Assembly (NCBI RefSeq): GCF_900128445.1
Contig: NZ_LT671417.1
Span: 1,660,769 to 1,724,768, forward strand
Direction: 5' to 3'
From: Thermophilibacter provencensis
Lineage (GTDB): Bacteria > Actinomycetota > Coriobacteriia > Coriobacteriales > Atopobiaceae
DNA: 64,000 nucleotides
The notes below the pieces were generated by a model, which ran no database searches, was not told the DNA's origin, and was given only the letters and a program-made list of their open reading frames with translations. Every line of letters starts with the position of its first letter. Within the stretch, counting starts at the first letter, position 1. Made by a program: the position numbers and the translations under genes. Of the stretch, positions 43,866 to 52,371 are shown piece by piece.

Positions 43866-45170
43866 ATGCCCATGATGGAGTTCAACAGACTCGGCCTCAC
43901 GCCGATCGTCATCTTCAACCTGATCATCTGGCTCTTCTTCACGCTCGCGTACTTCTATCAGATTGTCTACGTGGTCCGCGTGCTGTTCCGCGGGACGGTG
44001 ACGCTGCCCAAGGCCAAGAGGCAGCACCGCTACGCCTTCTTCATCTCGGCGCACAACGAGGAGGTCGTCATCGGCAACCTCGTGCGCTCCATCCTCGCGC
44101 AGGACTACCCGCGCGAGCTCATGGACGTCTTCGTGGTCTGCGACGCCTGCACGGACAGCACGCACGAGGAGGCCGAGAAGGCCGGCGCCATCGTCTGGGA
44201 CAGGAACGACCTCGCGCGGCGCGGCAAGAGCTGGGCGCTCGACTACGGCTTCGACCGCATCCTCAACGAGTATGGCGACAAGTACGAGGCCTTCGTGGTC
44301 CTGGATGCGGACAACCTCGTGTCCAAGGACTTCATCTCGGTGATGAACCAGGCCTTCGACGCCGGCTACCTCGTCTGCACGGGGTACCGCAACTCCAAGA
44401 ACTTCGACTCCTCCTGGGTGAGCGCCGCCTACGCGCTCTGGTTCATGCGCGAGGCCAAGTTCCTCAACAACGCCCGCATGATGGTCGGCACGAGCTGTGC
44501 CATCTCCGGCTCCGGCTGGATGGTCTCCGAGCGCATCGTGCGCGGGATGCACGGCTGGGACTTCCACACGCTCACCGAGGACATCCAGTTCTCCACCTTC
44601 TGCTGCGCCAACAACGTGCAGATCGGCTACGCGCCGGCCGAGTTCTTCGACGAGCAGCCCGTCACCTTCAAGGCGTCCTGGACGCAGCGCATGCGCTGGA
44701 CCAAGGGCTTCTACCAGGTGTTCTTCTCGTATGCGCGCGACCTTGCGAAGGGCATCTCCAAGGGTCGCTTCGCAAGCTACGACATGCTCATGACGGTGGC
44801 GCCGGGCATGATCTTGACGCTGCTCTCGTTCTTCGTGAACGCCACCTACCTCATCGTGGGGTCGCTCTCCCACGGCTTCATCGCCACTCAGGGAGAGCTC
44901 AACATGTGCGTGGGCTCGCTCATCATGACCTTCGCGTCGATGTACGTCGTGTTCTTCATCCTCGCCATCATCACCACGGTCTCCGAGCGCAAGAAGATTC
45001 ACGCCAAGAAGAAGTGGCGCGTGGTGGCGAACCTCTTCACGTTTCCGCTCTTCATGATGACCTACATTCCCATCACGGTGGCCGCCCTGTTCAAGAAGGT
45101 CGAGTGGGTCCCCACCAAGCACGACATCGCCGTCAACGTTGACGACGTCGTGGGCGGGGGAGCCGCGTAG
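43866..45170 (+). CDS. Membrane glycosyltransferase, family 2
   Basis: 434 residues. One N-terminal membrane helix (about 12-35) is followed by a cytosolic GT-A domain: SAHNEEVVIGNLV near 57, VLDADNLVSKDF (DxD-like metal site) near 146, LTEDIQF (the TED motif) near 237 and QRMRWTKGFYQ (the QxxRW-type motif) near 277. Three or four membrane helices follow (about 310-415). This is the layout of processive beta-glycosyltransferases such as those making cellulose, hyaluronan or poly-GlcNAc. The product is unknown and no partner genes are next to it. ATG 43866 is preceded by GCGAGGGG. Confidence 0.88.
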   Translation: MPMMEFNRLGLTPIVIFNLIIWLFFTLAYFYQIVYVVRVLFRGTVTLPKAKRQHRYAFFISAHNEEVVIGNLVRSILAQDYPRELMDVFVVCDACTDSTHEEAEKAGAIVWDRNDLARRGKSWALDYGFDRILNEYGDKYEAFVVLDADNLVSKDFISVMNQAFDAGYLVCTGYRNSKNFDSSWVSAAYALWFMREAKFLNNARMMVGTSCAISGSGWMVSERIVRGMHGWDFHTLTEDIQFSTFCCANNVQIGYAPAEFFDEQPVTFKASWTQRMRWTKGFYQVFFSYARDLAKGISKGRFASYDMLMTVAPGMILTLLSFFVNATYLIVGSLSHGFIATQGELNMCVGSLIMTFASMYVVFFILAIITTVSERKKIHAKKKWRVVANLFTFPLFMMTYIPITVAALFKKVEWVPTKHDIAVNVDDVVGGGAA

Positions 45171-45205
45171 GGCGCGCGTTCTTCCTGCCGCGGGCCGACC
45201 TTTCT

Positions 45206-45265
45206 GCCCCGAGCCAGGCGCACGGCCAGGACCTGGTCCCGTGCGCGAGGCTCGGGGCTTTTTTT
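45206..45265 (+). terminator. Glycosyltransferase terminator, interrupted at its T-tract by the IS
   Basis: Long hairpin: GCCCCGAGCC and GGCTCGGGGC form the outer stem, GCGCACGG with CCGTGCGC the inner stem, followed by seven Ts (45259-45265). The insertion sequence starts at the next base. A second partial copy of the CCCCGAGCCAGG sequence lies beyond the IS at about 46682. Confidence 0.9.
45258..45265. repeat. Left target-site duplication of the ISL3 element
   Basis: CTTTTTTT, identical to 46658-46665 on the far side of the element. Eight base pairs is the duplication length of the ISL3 family. Confidence 0.9.
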
Positions 45266-46657
45266 GGCTCTTCCGCGTTTCTAGTGGGTAGCACATGCCG
45301 ACGCGGGCCGGGCCGAGAAATCCAGCCTCCCCAGCCTGAGGAAGATCATCGTTGTGAAGTAGCCGACGTTCCTGAAGCCCCTGGACGCCCTCTTGAGCGA
45401 CTGTATGATCGAGTTCATGCCCTCCAGGAAGCCGTTCGAGGACCTCGCGGAGAACCAGTTGAGAACGCCCTCCCGCTCGTCGCGGATCGTCCGCGCCGCC
45501 GCCTTCATCAGGGGCACGTTCGAGTGCATGATCCAGGAGATCGCCCGGTCGAGCTCGGCTGCGGCCTCCTCCCTGGTCGCGCACGAGTAGACCGCGCGGA
45601 CCGCCTCCACCATCGCGCAGGCGCGCGCCGTGAGCAGGTGCTCGGAGGCGAGCGACGCCCTCGTCTCGGCCTGCCGCCCGGTGAGGTTCTCCGGGCGCTT
45701 GAGCCAGACGTACTTGGTGCCCCTGAGCAGGCGCCTCTTCTCCTCGCAGCTCCTCGCCTCGGCGTTCCTGGTCCTGTCGAGGGCCCTCGTCAGCAGCTGC
45801 ATGACGTGGAAGCGGTCCACGGTCTGGGCGGCGCCCGGCATGGCGTCGGCGCAGCCCAGCGAGTAGGAGCTCGCCATGTCGCGCGTCACCTCGGAGATCG
45901 CGGACCTGTCGCCGCCGCGCTCCTCGAGCTGGTCGCAGAGCCTGCCGGCCGCGCCGCGGTCCCTGCCCTCGGTGACGGCGACCACGCGCCGGCCGTCGAC
46001 GTCGGCCATCACGGATATGTAGCGCTGGCCGCGGGCGCGGGCCGTGTCGTCGATGCCGACCCTCGTCACGTCCGAGTAGTCGGCGCCGGCCCTCGCCTCG
46101 GCGACCGCGCGGCCGAGCATCGCCCATATCCTCGAGTCGGACTCGCGGACCCGGCGCGCGATCTCCGTCACGGTCGCGCCGGACATCGCCATCACGAGCA
46201 CCTGCGCCTCGAACAGGGCGGTGAAGTGGGAGTTCGGGCGCACCTCCCAGGGCATGCGGACGGTCCTGGGGCCGTGCTCGGGGCAGTCGGCCCGGGGCAC
46301 GCGGCAGTGCACGACGGTGCGGAACTGCCAGATGTCGAGGTGGCGCCAGGTGCGCTCGCGGGCGTCGTAGACCCCGCAGCGGGCGCCGCACTCGGGGCAC
46401 CTCACCGCCCTGCCGGGGACCCTGCCCACGCGTATGTGCAGCTCCTCGTCGCCGGACTCGGGCGACTCGAACCAGACGTCCTCGACCCGCCATTCCTCCC
46501 CGAGCCCCATCGAGTGCTCGAAGAGCCTCGCCAGCATCACCGCCTGAGCGTCCATGTGGGAGCCCCTCTCCTCCGCCCGTCGGCAGAATGGTACCGCTCG
46601 GGGTACCCGCGGTCACGGGGGACGGGGCGTGCTACCCACCAAAAGCTTCGATGAGCC
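45266..46657 (-). mobile_element. ISL3-family insertion sequence, 1392 bp, apparently intact
   Basis: 29-bp imperfect terminal inverted repeats at 45266-45294 (GGCTCTTCCGCGTTTCTAGT at the outer end) and 46629-46657 match over the tip GGCTC and the inner GTGGGTAGCAC. The tip GGCTCTTC is typical of ISL3. Perfect 8-bp duplications (CTTTTTTT) flank it. It carries one transposase gene on the minus strand and sits in the T-tract of a terminator. Confidence 0.95.
45281..46555 (-). CDS. ISL3-family transposase
   Basis: 424 residues, full length. An N-terminal zinc finger (CPECGARCGVYD near 54, then CRVPRADCPEHGP) and HTH region precede a DDE domain: VGIDDTARARGQRYISV (first Asp), VDRFHVMQLLTRALD (second Asp, the DRFH/VxxxF motif of ISL3) and a C-terminal Glu region FLEGMNSIIQSLKRASRGFRN. 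No stop or frameshift breaks it. The stop codon lies inside the left terminal repeat. ATG 46555 follows GGAGAGGGGC. Confidence 0.95.
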   Translation of the reverse strand: MDAQAVMLARLFEHSMGLGEEWRVEDVWFESPESGDEELHIRVGRVPGRAVRCPECGARCGVYDARERTWRHLDIWQFRTVVHCRVPRADCPEHGPRTVRMPWEVRPNSHFTALFEAQVLVMAMSGATVTEIARRVRESDSRIWAMLGRAVAEARAGADYSDVTRVGIDDTARARGQRYISVMADVDGRRVVAVTEGRDRGAAGRLCDQLEERGGDRSAISEVTRDMASSYSLGCADAMPGAAQTVDRFHVMQLLTRALDRTRNAEARSCEEKRRLLRGTKYVWLKRPENLTGRQAETRASLASEHLLTARACAMVEAVRAVYSCATREEAAAELDRAISWIMHSNVPLMKAAARTIRDEREGVLNWFSARSSNGFLEGMNSIIQSLKRASRGFRNVGYFTTMIFLRLGRLDFSARPASACATH

Positions 46658-46665
46658 CTTTTTTT
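46658..46665. repeat. Right target-site duplication of the ISL3 element
   Basis: CTTTTTTT, the partner of 45258-45265. Removing the element and one copy restores an uninterrupted terminator T-tract. Confidence 0.9.
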
Positions 46666-46830
46666 GTTTGCCGCCCCGTGCCCCGAGCCAGGAGCACGCG
46701 TTGGCGAGAAGGACCGTGCGCGACGCTCGGACGATGCCCCGGCGCACGCGGGTACGCCGGAATTTCGGCGGGATGGTCACGGAGCTTCGGGCGGGCGGCA
46801 TCCATGAGCTGCGGCGCTGCCGCGTGGCCC

Positions 46831-46836
46831 TACGAT
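46831..46836 (+). promoter_or_regulatory. Probable -10 box of the ABC pair
   Basis: TACGAT lies 56 bp before the first ATG of the pair. A GGCGAGAAGGAC element (12-mer variant) is upstream at 46703. Confidence 0.4.
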
Positions 46837-46892
46837 TGGGCCGTCGCGCCCCTTCCTCCCATGGGGGCGCGACGCAGTCGGAAGGAGCGCCC

Positions 46893-47930
46893 ATGAAGCA
46901 CCGCACGCAGTTTCCCGTCTTCGAGCTCACGCCACGCTACGTTGGCATCGCGCTCGGCTCCGTCGTGGGCACGACGCTCGCGGCGGCCGCGGCGCTCGTG
47001 GCTGGCTCGCTCGTGAGCGACGTTGCCGCCGGGGCGCTGGGCACGACCACGGCCGCGCCTGCGCTTCTCGGCTATCTCGCGCTCTCGCTGGCGGCGCAGC
47101 TCGCTACCTTCGGTCTCACCGGCTGGTTGCCCCAGCGCGCCAACCTGCGGCGTGAGGTCGACTCCTCCGAGCGCGCCATCGACCTCGTGCTCCATATGCC
47201 GCAGCGCGCCTTCGTGCGGCACGAGGCCGGCCACTACCTCAACCTCGTGAACATGGCTTCCTTCGCGCACGGCTGCATCGTCGTGGCCACGAGCACGTAC
47301 GTGCCGGGTGCGATGCTCTCGCTCGCCGCCCTGCTCGTTTTTGCCGCGCTCGTCGACCCGACGCTTGCGGGCGTCCTCGCCCTCTGCGCGCTCGTCTACG
47401 TCCCGCTCTCCCTGCTTCCGTCGCGTGCCGCGAACCGGCTGCAGACGAGGATGATGCCGATGCGTGAGGCTTGGCTCGACGAGGCCCGCCGCCTGGTGGA
47501 GGAGCGCCGCGCCGCCGTTGCCGCGGGTGCCGAGGGCTTCTACGGGCGGCGCTACCGGGAGCGCACCGAGTCCTACCGCAGGTGGCGCCGCGGCTACCTG
47601 CTAGCGGACACGCTCTCGACCAGCCTGCCCACCTCGTCTGGCACGCTCGTCCAGGTGATCGCCGTTGCCGCCTGCGCGCTGCTCGTGGCGACGGGGAGGA
47701 CGGGCGTGGGGACGGTCATTGCCGCCTGGCAGCTCGCGGGCCTGCTCGGCCAGCCGATGTCCTTCCTCTGTGAGATGGCGAGCGTCTTTGCCGCGAACCG
47801 AGTGAACGTGGGCCTCCTGCGCGAGCTCGAGCGCGAGGCCGCCGAGCCGAGCGGCTTCGAGCGGCTGAGAAGAACCTCCCGCCCGTGCGCCGTCCCGTCC
47901 GCCTCGACCGAAGGAGCAATCCATGCGTAG
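46893..47930 (+). CDS. ABC exporter half lacking an ATPase domain
   Basis: 345 residues: exporter-type transmembrane domain only (helices roughly at 16-40, 55-78, 118-165 and 240-290). It is clearly paralogous to the next gene: both have AFVRHEAGHYLN versus AFARHDKGYYVN, RYRERTESYRRW versus RYRERSAGYLDF, and the shared end EPSGFERLRR versus EPSGFEALRR. Where its partner continues into the NBD, this protein stops after about 18 more residues. ATG 46893 follows GGAAGGAG. It overlaps its partner by 8 bp, so they are likely made as a complex with a single ATPase subunit type. Substrate unknown. Confidence 0.8.
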   Translation: MKHRTQFPVFELTPRYVGIALGSVVGTTLAAAAALVAGSLVSDVAAGALGTTTAAPALLGYLALSLAAQLATFGLTGWLPQRANLRREVDSSERAIDLVLHMPQRAFVRHEAGHYLNLVNMASFAHGCIVVATSTYVPGAMLSLAALLVFAALVDPTLAGVLALCALVYVPLSLLPSRAANRLQTRMMPMREAWLDEARRLVEERRAAVAAGAEGFYGRRYRERTESYRRWRRGYLLADTLSTSLPTSSGTLVQVIAVAACALLVATGRTGVGTVIAAWQLAGLLGQPMSFLCEMASVFAANRVNVGLLRELEREAAEPSGFERLRRTSRPCAVPSASTEGAIHA

Positions 47931-49530
47931 CGCAAGCCTCACCTCCCGTGCCTACCCCGTCTTCGACCCCAGGCCCGCCAACCTCGCCCGCGCCGTTGGC
48001 GTGGCGGCGGCGACCGTTGCCTGCGCGTGTGCGAGCCTTGCGGTGGGAGACGCCATCGACGCGCTCACCGCCGGGGAGGACGTCGGCGCGCGCCTCGTCG
48101 CGGTGCTCGCGCTCGCCGCGCTGGCCACGGCCGCCGCGGTCCTTCTCGGCGCGTGGGTGCCGCGCTGGGCGGGCGTCTCGCGAGCCATGGACGCGGCCGC
48201 GAGCGCGGCCCGCCAGCTGCTCGCGGCCCCGAGCCGAGCCTTCGCACGGCACGACAAGGGCTACTACGTCAACGTCCTCACGGGCTCCACGGAGGTCTAC
48301 GGCACCATGTGCGCCGACCTCAACGTCTCGGTGCTCGGCTCAGGCCTGGCGCTCGCGGCGCTCGTGGCGATCGCCGCGGCACAGGACGTCCTTCTCGCCG
48401 CGATGCTTCTGGCATACGTGCCCGCCTTCGCGCTCGCGCTACGCCTGCCGGCCCGCCGCCTCGCGCGCCTCCAGGGCGAGGGGATTCCCGCACAGGACGC
48501 CTGGCTCGGCGAGTCCAAGCGCATCGTGGAGGAGAAGCGCTCGATCAACGCCGCCGCGGCTGACGCCTTCTTCTCCACGCGCTACCGCGAGCGCTCGGCA
48601 GGCTACCTCGACTTCGTGACGCGCTACCGCTTCAACGAGGCCCTGATTGACGAGCTGCCGAGCATCCTCTCCTGCGTGCTGGCGGCTGCGATGATGGCCG
48701 CGGAGGTCTGGCGCTGCGCGACGGGCGCGGCCGGCGCGGGTCAGGTCTTCGTTGCGTACCAGATCGCGCAGCTCGCTCAGGCCCCGCTCTCCACGCTGCT
48801 CTCAAAGCTCGCCAACGTCCGCGGCAACCGCGTGCACGCGGAGCGCCTGGGCGAGCTGGCCGCGGCTGCCGAGGAGCCGTCGGGTTTCGAGGCGCTCCGG
48901 CGCGCGGGTGACGATGACGACGTGATCGCGCGCGTCGACGGCACGCTGTGGGCGACGCCCGAGCGCGGCGAGGAGGGCCGGCGACTCTGGGAGACGCACG
49001 ACCTCACGATTCGCCGCGGCGAGCTCGTGGTGCTGCGCGGCGCCAACGGCTCGGGCAAGTCCATGCTGCTCGACTTCCTGCGCGGCCTCTCCGACCCGGA
49101 CGACCTCGACGGCACGGCCGAGCTCGCCCCCGAGCTTGCGCACGCGGCCTACCTCACCTACCCGGTGCCGGTGGTGACGGGCGACCTCGAGTGCAACCTG
49201 CTCGGCGGCACGGCCGACCCGGAGGTGGCACGCGTGCTCGACGTCTCGGGCTTTGCGGAGAAGGAGATCGACGGTTCCACGATCAACCTCTCGCTCGGCG
49301 AGCGCCAGAAGCTGGGGCTTCTGCGCGCGCTCTCGCGCCCGGAGCCGGTGGTCCTTCTCGACGAGCCGCTCACCAACCTCGACGCGGCCACGAGCGCGAG
49401 GCTCTGCGACTACCTGGCGGGGTTGCGCGGGCGCAGGACCGTCGTGGCGATCATGCACTCCGACGACCTTGACGCGGCCGCCGACCAGGTCCTGCGCATC
49501 GAGGGAGGGCGCCTCGAGCGCGTGGCGTAG
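47923..49530 (+). CDS. ABC exporter half with ATPase domain
   Basis: 535 residues. Transmembrane domain about 1-320, NBD about 340-535 with Walker A LRGANGSGKSMLLDFL near 369, signature NLSLGERQKLGLLRAL near 457, Walker B VVLLDEPLTNLDAA near 479 and an H-loop-like IMHSDDLD near 508. The signature SLGER instead of SGGQ is unusual for exporters. The NBD is short, as in peptide or heme-type exporters. Start ATG 47923 overlaps the ATPase-less half. Possible roles are peptide or lipid export; nothing in the sequence decides. Confidence 0.85.
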   Translation: MRSASLTSRAYPVFDPRPANLARAVGVAAATVACACASLAVGDAIDALTAGEDVGARLVAVLALAALATAAAVLLGAWVPRWAGVSRAMDAAASAARQLLAAPSRAFARHDKGYYVNVLTGSTEVYGTMCADLNVSVLGSGLALAALVAIAAAQDVLLAAMLLAYVPAFALALRLPARRLARLQGEGIPAQDAWLGESKRIVEEKRSINAAAADAFFSTRYRERSAGYLDFVTRYRFNEALIDELPSILSCVLAAAMMAAEVWRCATGAAGAGQVFVAYQIAQLAQAPLSTLLSKLANVRGNRVHAERLGELAAAAEEPSGFEALRRAGDDDDVIARVDGTLWATPERGEEGRRLWETHDLTIRRGELVVLRGANGSGKSMLLDFLRGLSDPDDLDGTAELAPELAHAAYLTYPVPVVTGDLECNLLGGTADPEVARVLDVSGFAEKEIDGSTINLSLGERQKLGLLRALSRPEPVVLLDEPLTNLDAATSARLCDYLAGLRGRRTVVAIMHSDDLDAAADQVLRIEGGRLERVA

Positions 49531-49577
49531 AGCCGGCGCCCCGCCCCGCCCCCGAGGTCGGCTCGCGGGGTGCCCGG

Positions 49578-49659
49578 AAATTAATCCGCCCTTTGCGGGG
49601 CGGACGAAATTGCCAACTGGGAAAACGTCGTCGACGCAATCCAGAGGGCGGATTAATTT
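49578..49659. repeat. 82-bp miniature inverted-repeat element
   Basis: Perfect 15-bp arms AAATTAATCCGCCCT (49578-49592) and the complement at 49645-49659. The centre holds CGGACGAAATTGCCAACTGG, related to the centre of the inverted repeat at 6481-6717. It is AT-richer than its surroundings and lies between convergent genes, where it may also stop transcription. Confidence 0.85.
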
Positions 49660-49714
49660 CTCGGGGAGGGGCGGCAACGGCGCGCGGGCCCGCGCCGCGC
49701 GACCGGACGCCGGC

Positions 49715-50536
49715 CTATTTGCCGGAGCGGCTCGCCGCGCGCAGCTCGGCCGGAGAGCAGCCGTACTGCTCCCGGAACGCGCGGTAGAAGTTGCTCGTGC
49801 CGGCGTATCCCACGCGCCGGGCGACCTCGGCCACCGGCAGGCTCGTCGCCCGCAGGAGCATGGCTGCCCGCTCCATGCGCTGCTCGCGGACGAGCTCCCC
49901 GAAGGTCTTGCCGCACCTCTCGTGGATGAGCTCGGAGAGGTAGCTCTGGCTGTAGGAGTAGCGCTCAGCGAGGTCGGCGAGCGTCACGCTCTCCGGCCGG
50001 GCGGCGATATCGGACAGGATCACGGCGAGCGTCTCCTCCGCCGAGGCTGGCTCCTCCTCGGGCAGGGCGGGGCTGACCGCCGCCGTGATTGCAAACCCGA
50101 GGGCCTCCGCGACCTGCTCCCAGCCGTCGCGGCGCTCGGCGCAGGTCACGGCCTCCTGCGCGAACAGGTCGCTCAGGAGCTCGTGGTCGGGCGACGTCAT
50201 CCTCACGGTCTGTATGGCGTGCGTGGACGTGAGCACGCGGAAGAGGTGCGAGCGCGGGGCGGCGATGGGCAGGAGGCCCTGGACGAAGCGCTCGGCCCTG
50301 AAGTACAGGGCGAGAAACACCGTCTCCCGCTCCCGTCCGGCGGCCGCATCGCCGGCAAGGGCGCCGAGCGGGCAGCTCATGGAGATTAGGTCAAAGCCCT
50401 CGGCGCCCAGGCGCTCGCGCGGCTCCCCGCCGCCCGGCCACGCGAGAAGCGCGAGGTTCTCGCCGCGAAGCGGGTCCTTCGCCCGCGTCCGCGCCACGAC
50501 CGTCTCGATCGCTGCCAGCACGCGCCCGCCGTCCAT
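49715..50536 (-). CDS. AraC-family transcriptional regulator
   Basis: 273 residues. The N-terminal 165 residues have no recognised ligand domain. The C-terminal AraC/XylS domain has two helix-turn-helix units: TLADLAERYSYSQSYLSELIHE (landmark SYSQSYLSEL, about 178-205) and PVAEVARRVGYAGTSNFYRAF (landmark GYAGTSNFYRAFREQYG, about 230-255), ending CSPAELR. ATG 50536 is preceded on the minus strand by GGGAGGGAG. It is convergent with the ABC pair and might regulate it, but no operator is evident. Confidence 0.9.
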   Translation of the reverse strand: MDGGRVLAAIETVVARTRAKDPLRGENLALLAWPGGGEPRERLGAEGFDLISMSCPLGALAGDAAAGRERETVFLALYFRAERFVQGLLPIAAPRSHLFRVLTSTHAIQTVRMTSPDHELLSDLFAQEAVTCAERRDGWEQVAEALGFAITAAVSPALPEEEPASAEETLAVILSDIAARPESVTLADLAERYSYSQSYLSELIHERCGKTFGELVREQRMERAAMLLRATSLPVAEVARRVGYAGTSNFYRAFREQYGCSPAELRAASRSGK

Positions 50537-50640
50537 CGGAGCTCCCTCCCCTCGTCACGTAAAGCATTGTACGTCCCGCCGTGTCCTTCTCGTGAGCTGG
50601 AGCTTCTCGGTGGGCGGTCCCTGAAAAACCCGTGAGCGGA

Positions 50641-50649
50641 TGCTACAAT
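50641..50649 (+). promoter_or_regulatory. Extended -10 promoter of guaB
   Basis: TGCTACAAT (hexamer TACAAT 50644-50649), 57 bp before the ATG. Confidence 0.65.
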
Positions 50650-50705
50650 GGCTCAAATTCGGCCAGGACAGGCACCGCCGCGGGCGGGGAGAGGAGCCAC
50701 ACCAC

Positions 50706-52217
50706 ATGGCAACGTTCTTCGAGGGGGAGTCCCACACCTTTTCTGAGTACCTGCTCGTCCCCGGATACTCCTCGGCGGAGAACATCCCCGCCAACGTGTC
50801 CCTCAAGACGCCGCTCGTGAAGTTCCGCCGCGGCGAGGAGCCGGCCATCAGCCTCAACATCCCGATGGTCTCGGCCATCATGCAGTCGGTCTCCGGCGTG
50901 GACATGGGCGTGGCGCTCGCCATGGAGGGCGGCATGGCCTTCATCTACGGCAACCAGACGCCCGAGTCCGAGGCCGCCATGGTCAAGGCCGTCAAGGACT
51001 TCAAGGCGGGCTTCGTGCAGTCCGACTCCACGCTCACCCCGGCCATGACCATGGAGCAGGTCATGGACCTCAAGGCCAGGACCGGCCACTCCACCATGCC
51101 CGTCACCGACGACGGCACCCCGCGCGGCAAGCTCCTCGGCATCGTCACGAGTCGCGACTACCGTCCCACGCGAGACGACCACTCCATGAAGGTCGCCGAG
51201 TTCATGACCCCGCGCGAGAAGCTCATCGTGGGCGACAAGGACATCACGCTGAAGAGCGCCAACGACGTCATCTGGGAGCACAAGCTCAACGCCCTGCCCG
51301 TGGTGGACGACCACGACCACCTCATGGGCATCGTCTTCCGCAAGGACTACGACCAGCACAAGTCCAACCCCGACGAGCTGCTCGACGCCAACAAGCGCTA
51401 CATGGTGGGCGCGGGCATCAACACCCGCGACTACGCCGAGCGCGTGCCGCTGCTCGTGGAGGCCGGCGCCGACGTGCTGTGCATCGACTCCTCCGAGGGC
51501 TTCTCCGAGTGGCAGAAGCGCACCATCGAGTGGATTCGCGCCAACTACGGCGACTCCGTGCGCGTGGGCGCCGGCAACGTGGTGGACGAGGACGGCTTCC
51601 GCTTCCTCGCGGACTGCGGCGCGGACTTCGTGAAGGTCGGCATCGGCGGCGGCTCGATCTGCATCACGCGCGAGACCAAGGGCATCGGCCGCGGCCAGGC
51701 CTCCGCGGTCATCGACGTCTGCCGCGCGCGCGACAGGTACTTCGAGGAGACGGGCGTCTACGTGCCCGTGTGCTCCGACGGCGGCATCGTCTACGACTAC
51801 CACATGACGCTCGCCCTGGCCATGGGCGCCGACTTCATGATGCTCGGCCGCTACTTCGCGCGCTTCGACGAGTCCCCCACCGAGCGCGTCAACGTGAACG
51901 GCCAGTACATGAAGGAGTACTGGGGCGAGGGCTCCGCGCGCGCCCGCAACTGGCAGCGCTACGACCAGGGCGGCGCCTCCAAGCTGGGCTTCGTCGAGGG
52001 CGTGGACTCCTACGTGCCCTATGCCGGCTCGCTCAAGGAGGGGGTGCGCAACACGCTCTACAAGATCAAGTCCACGATGTGCAACTGCGGCGCCAAGACC
52101 ATCAAGGAGCTGCAGGAGAAGGCGCGCCTCACGCTCGTGAGCTCGACCTCCATCGTCGAGGGCGGCGCGCACGACGTCGTGGTCAAGGACTCCCAGCACG
52201 GCTTCAGCTACCGCTAG
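50706..52217 (+). CDS. guaB: IMP dehydrogenase
   Basis: 503 residues. Two CBS domains (about 110-225) are inserted in the TIM barrel. The catalytic cysteine loop is [19 protein letters not shown] near 310-328, with the IMP-binding [11 protein letters not shown] near 355 and the flap region [17 protein letters not shown] near 435. It oxidises IMP to XMP, the committed step of GMP synthesis. The flap residues EGV and the C-terminal extension fit the broad GuaB family; the sequence is of the Firmicute/eukaryote-like length. ATG 50706 follows GAGAGGAG. Confidence 0.93.
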   Translation: MATFFEGESHTFSEYLLVPGYSSAENIPANVSLKTPLVKFRRGEEPAISLNIPMVSAIMQSVSGVDMGVALAMEGGMAFIYGNQTPESEAAMVKAVKDFKAGFVQSDSTLTPAMTMEQVMDLKARTGHSTMPVTDDGTPRGKLLGIVTSRDYRPTRDDHSMKVAEFMTPREKLIVGDKDITLKSANDVIWEHKLNALPVVDDHDHLMGIVFRKDYDQHKSNPDELLDANKRYMVGAGINTRDYAERVPLLVEAGADVLCIDSSEGFSEWQKRTIEWIRANYGDSVRVGAGNVVDEDGFRFLADCGADFVKVGIGGGSICITRETKGIGRGQASAVIDVCRARDRYFEETGVYVPVCSDGGIVYDYHMTLALAMGADFMMLGRYFARFDESPTERVNVNGQYMKEYWGEGSARARNWQRYDQGGASKLGFVEGVDSYVPYAGSLKEGVRNTLYKIKSTMCNCGAKTIKELQEKARLTLVSSTSIVEGGAHDVVVKDSQHGFSYR

Positions 52218-52325
52218 CGCACGGCAAGAAGAGCGCGCGTCCCGCGGCCCCGACGCCCCTGCGGCGCCGGGGCCGCGTGCGTAGCGCCCAAAGCCGCAGG
52301 TTCTTCTCGCCGGGCGCCCGCGTGC

Positions 52326-52334
52326 TGCTACAAT
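52326..52334 (+). promoter_or_regulatory. Extended -10 promoter of leuS
   Basis: TGCTACAAT (hexamer 52329-52334), with an exact GTTCTTCTCGCC at 52300-52311 placed 17 bp upstream of the hexamer. The in-frame ATG at 52333 overlaps the -10 box and cannot be the start. Confidence 0.65.
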
Positions 52335-52371
52335 GGCACGGTTGGAGTATCGCAACGAAGGAGCAGCGCAG

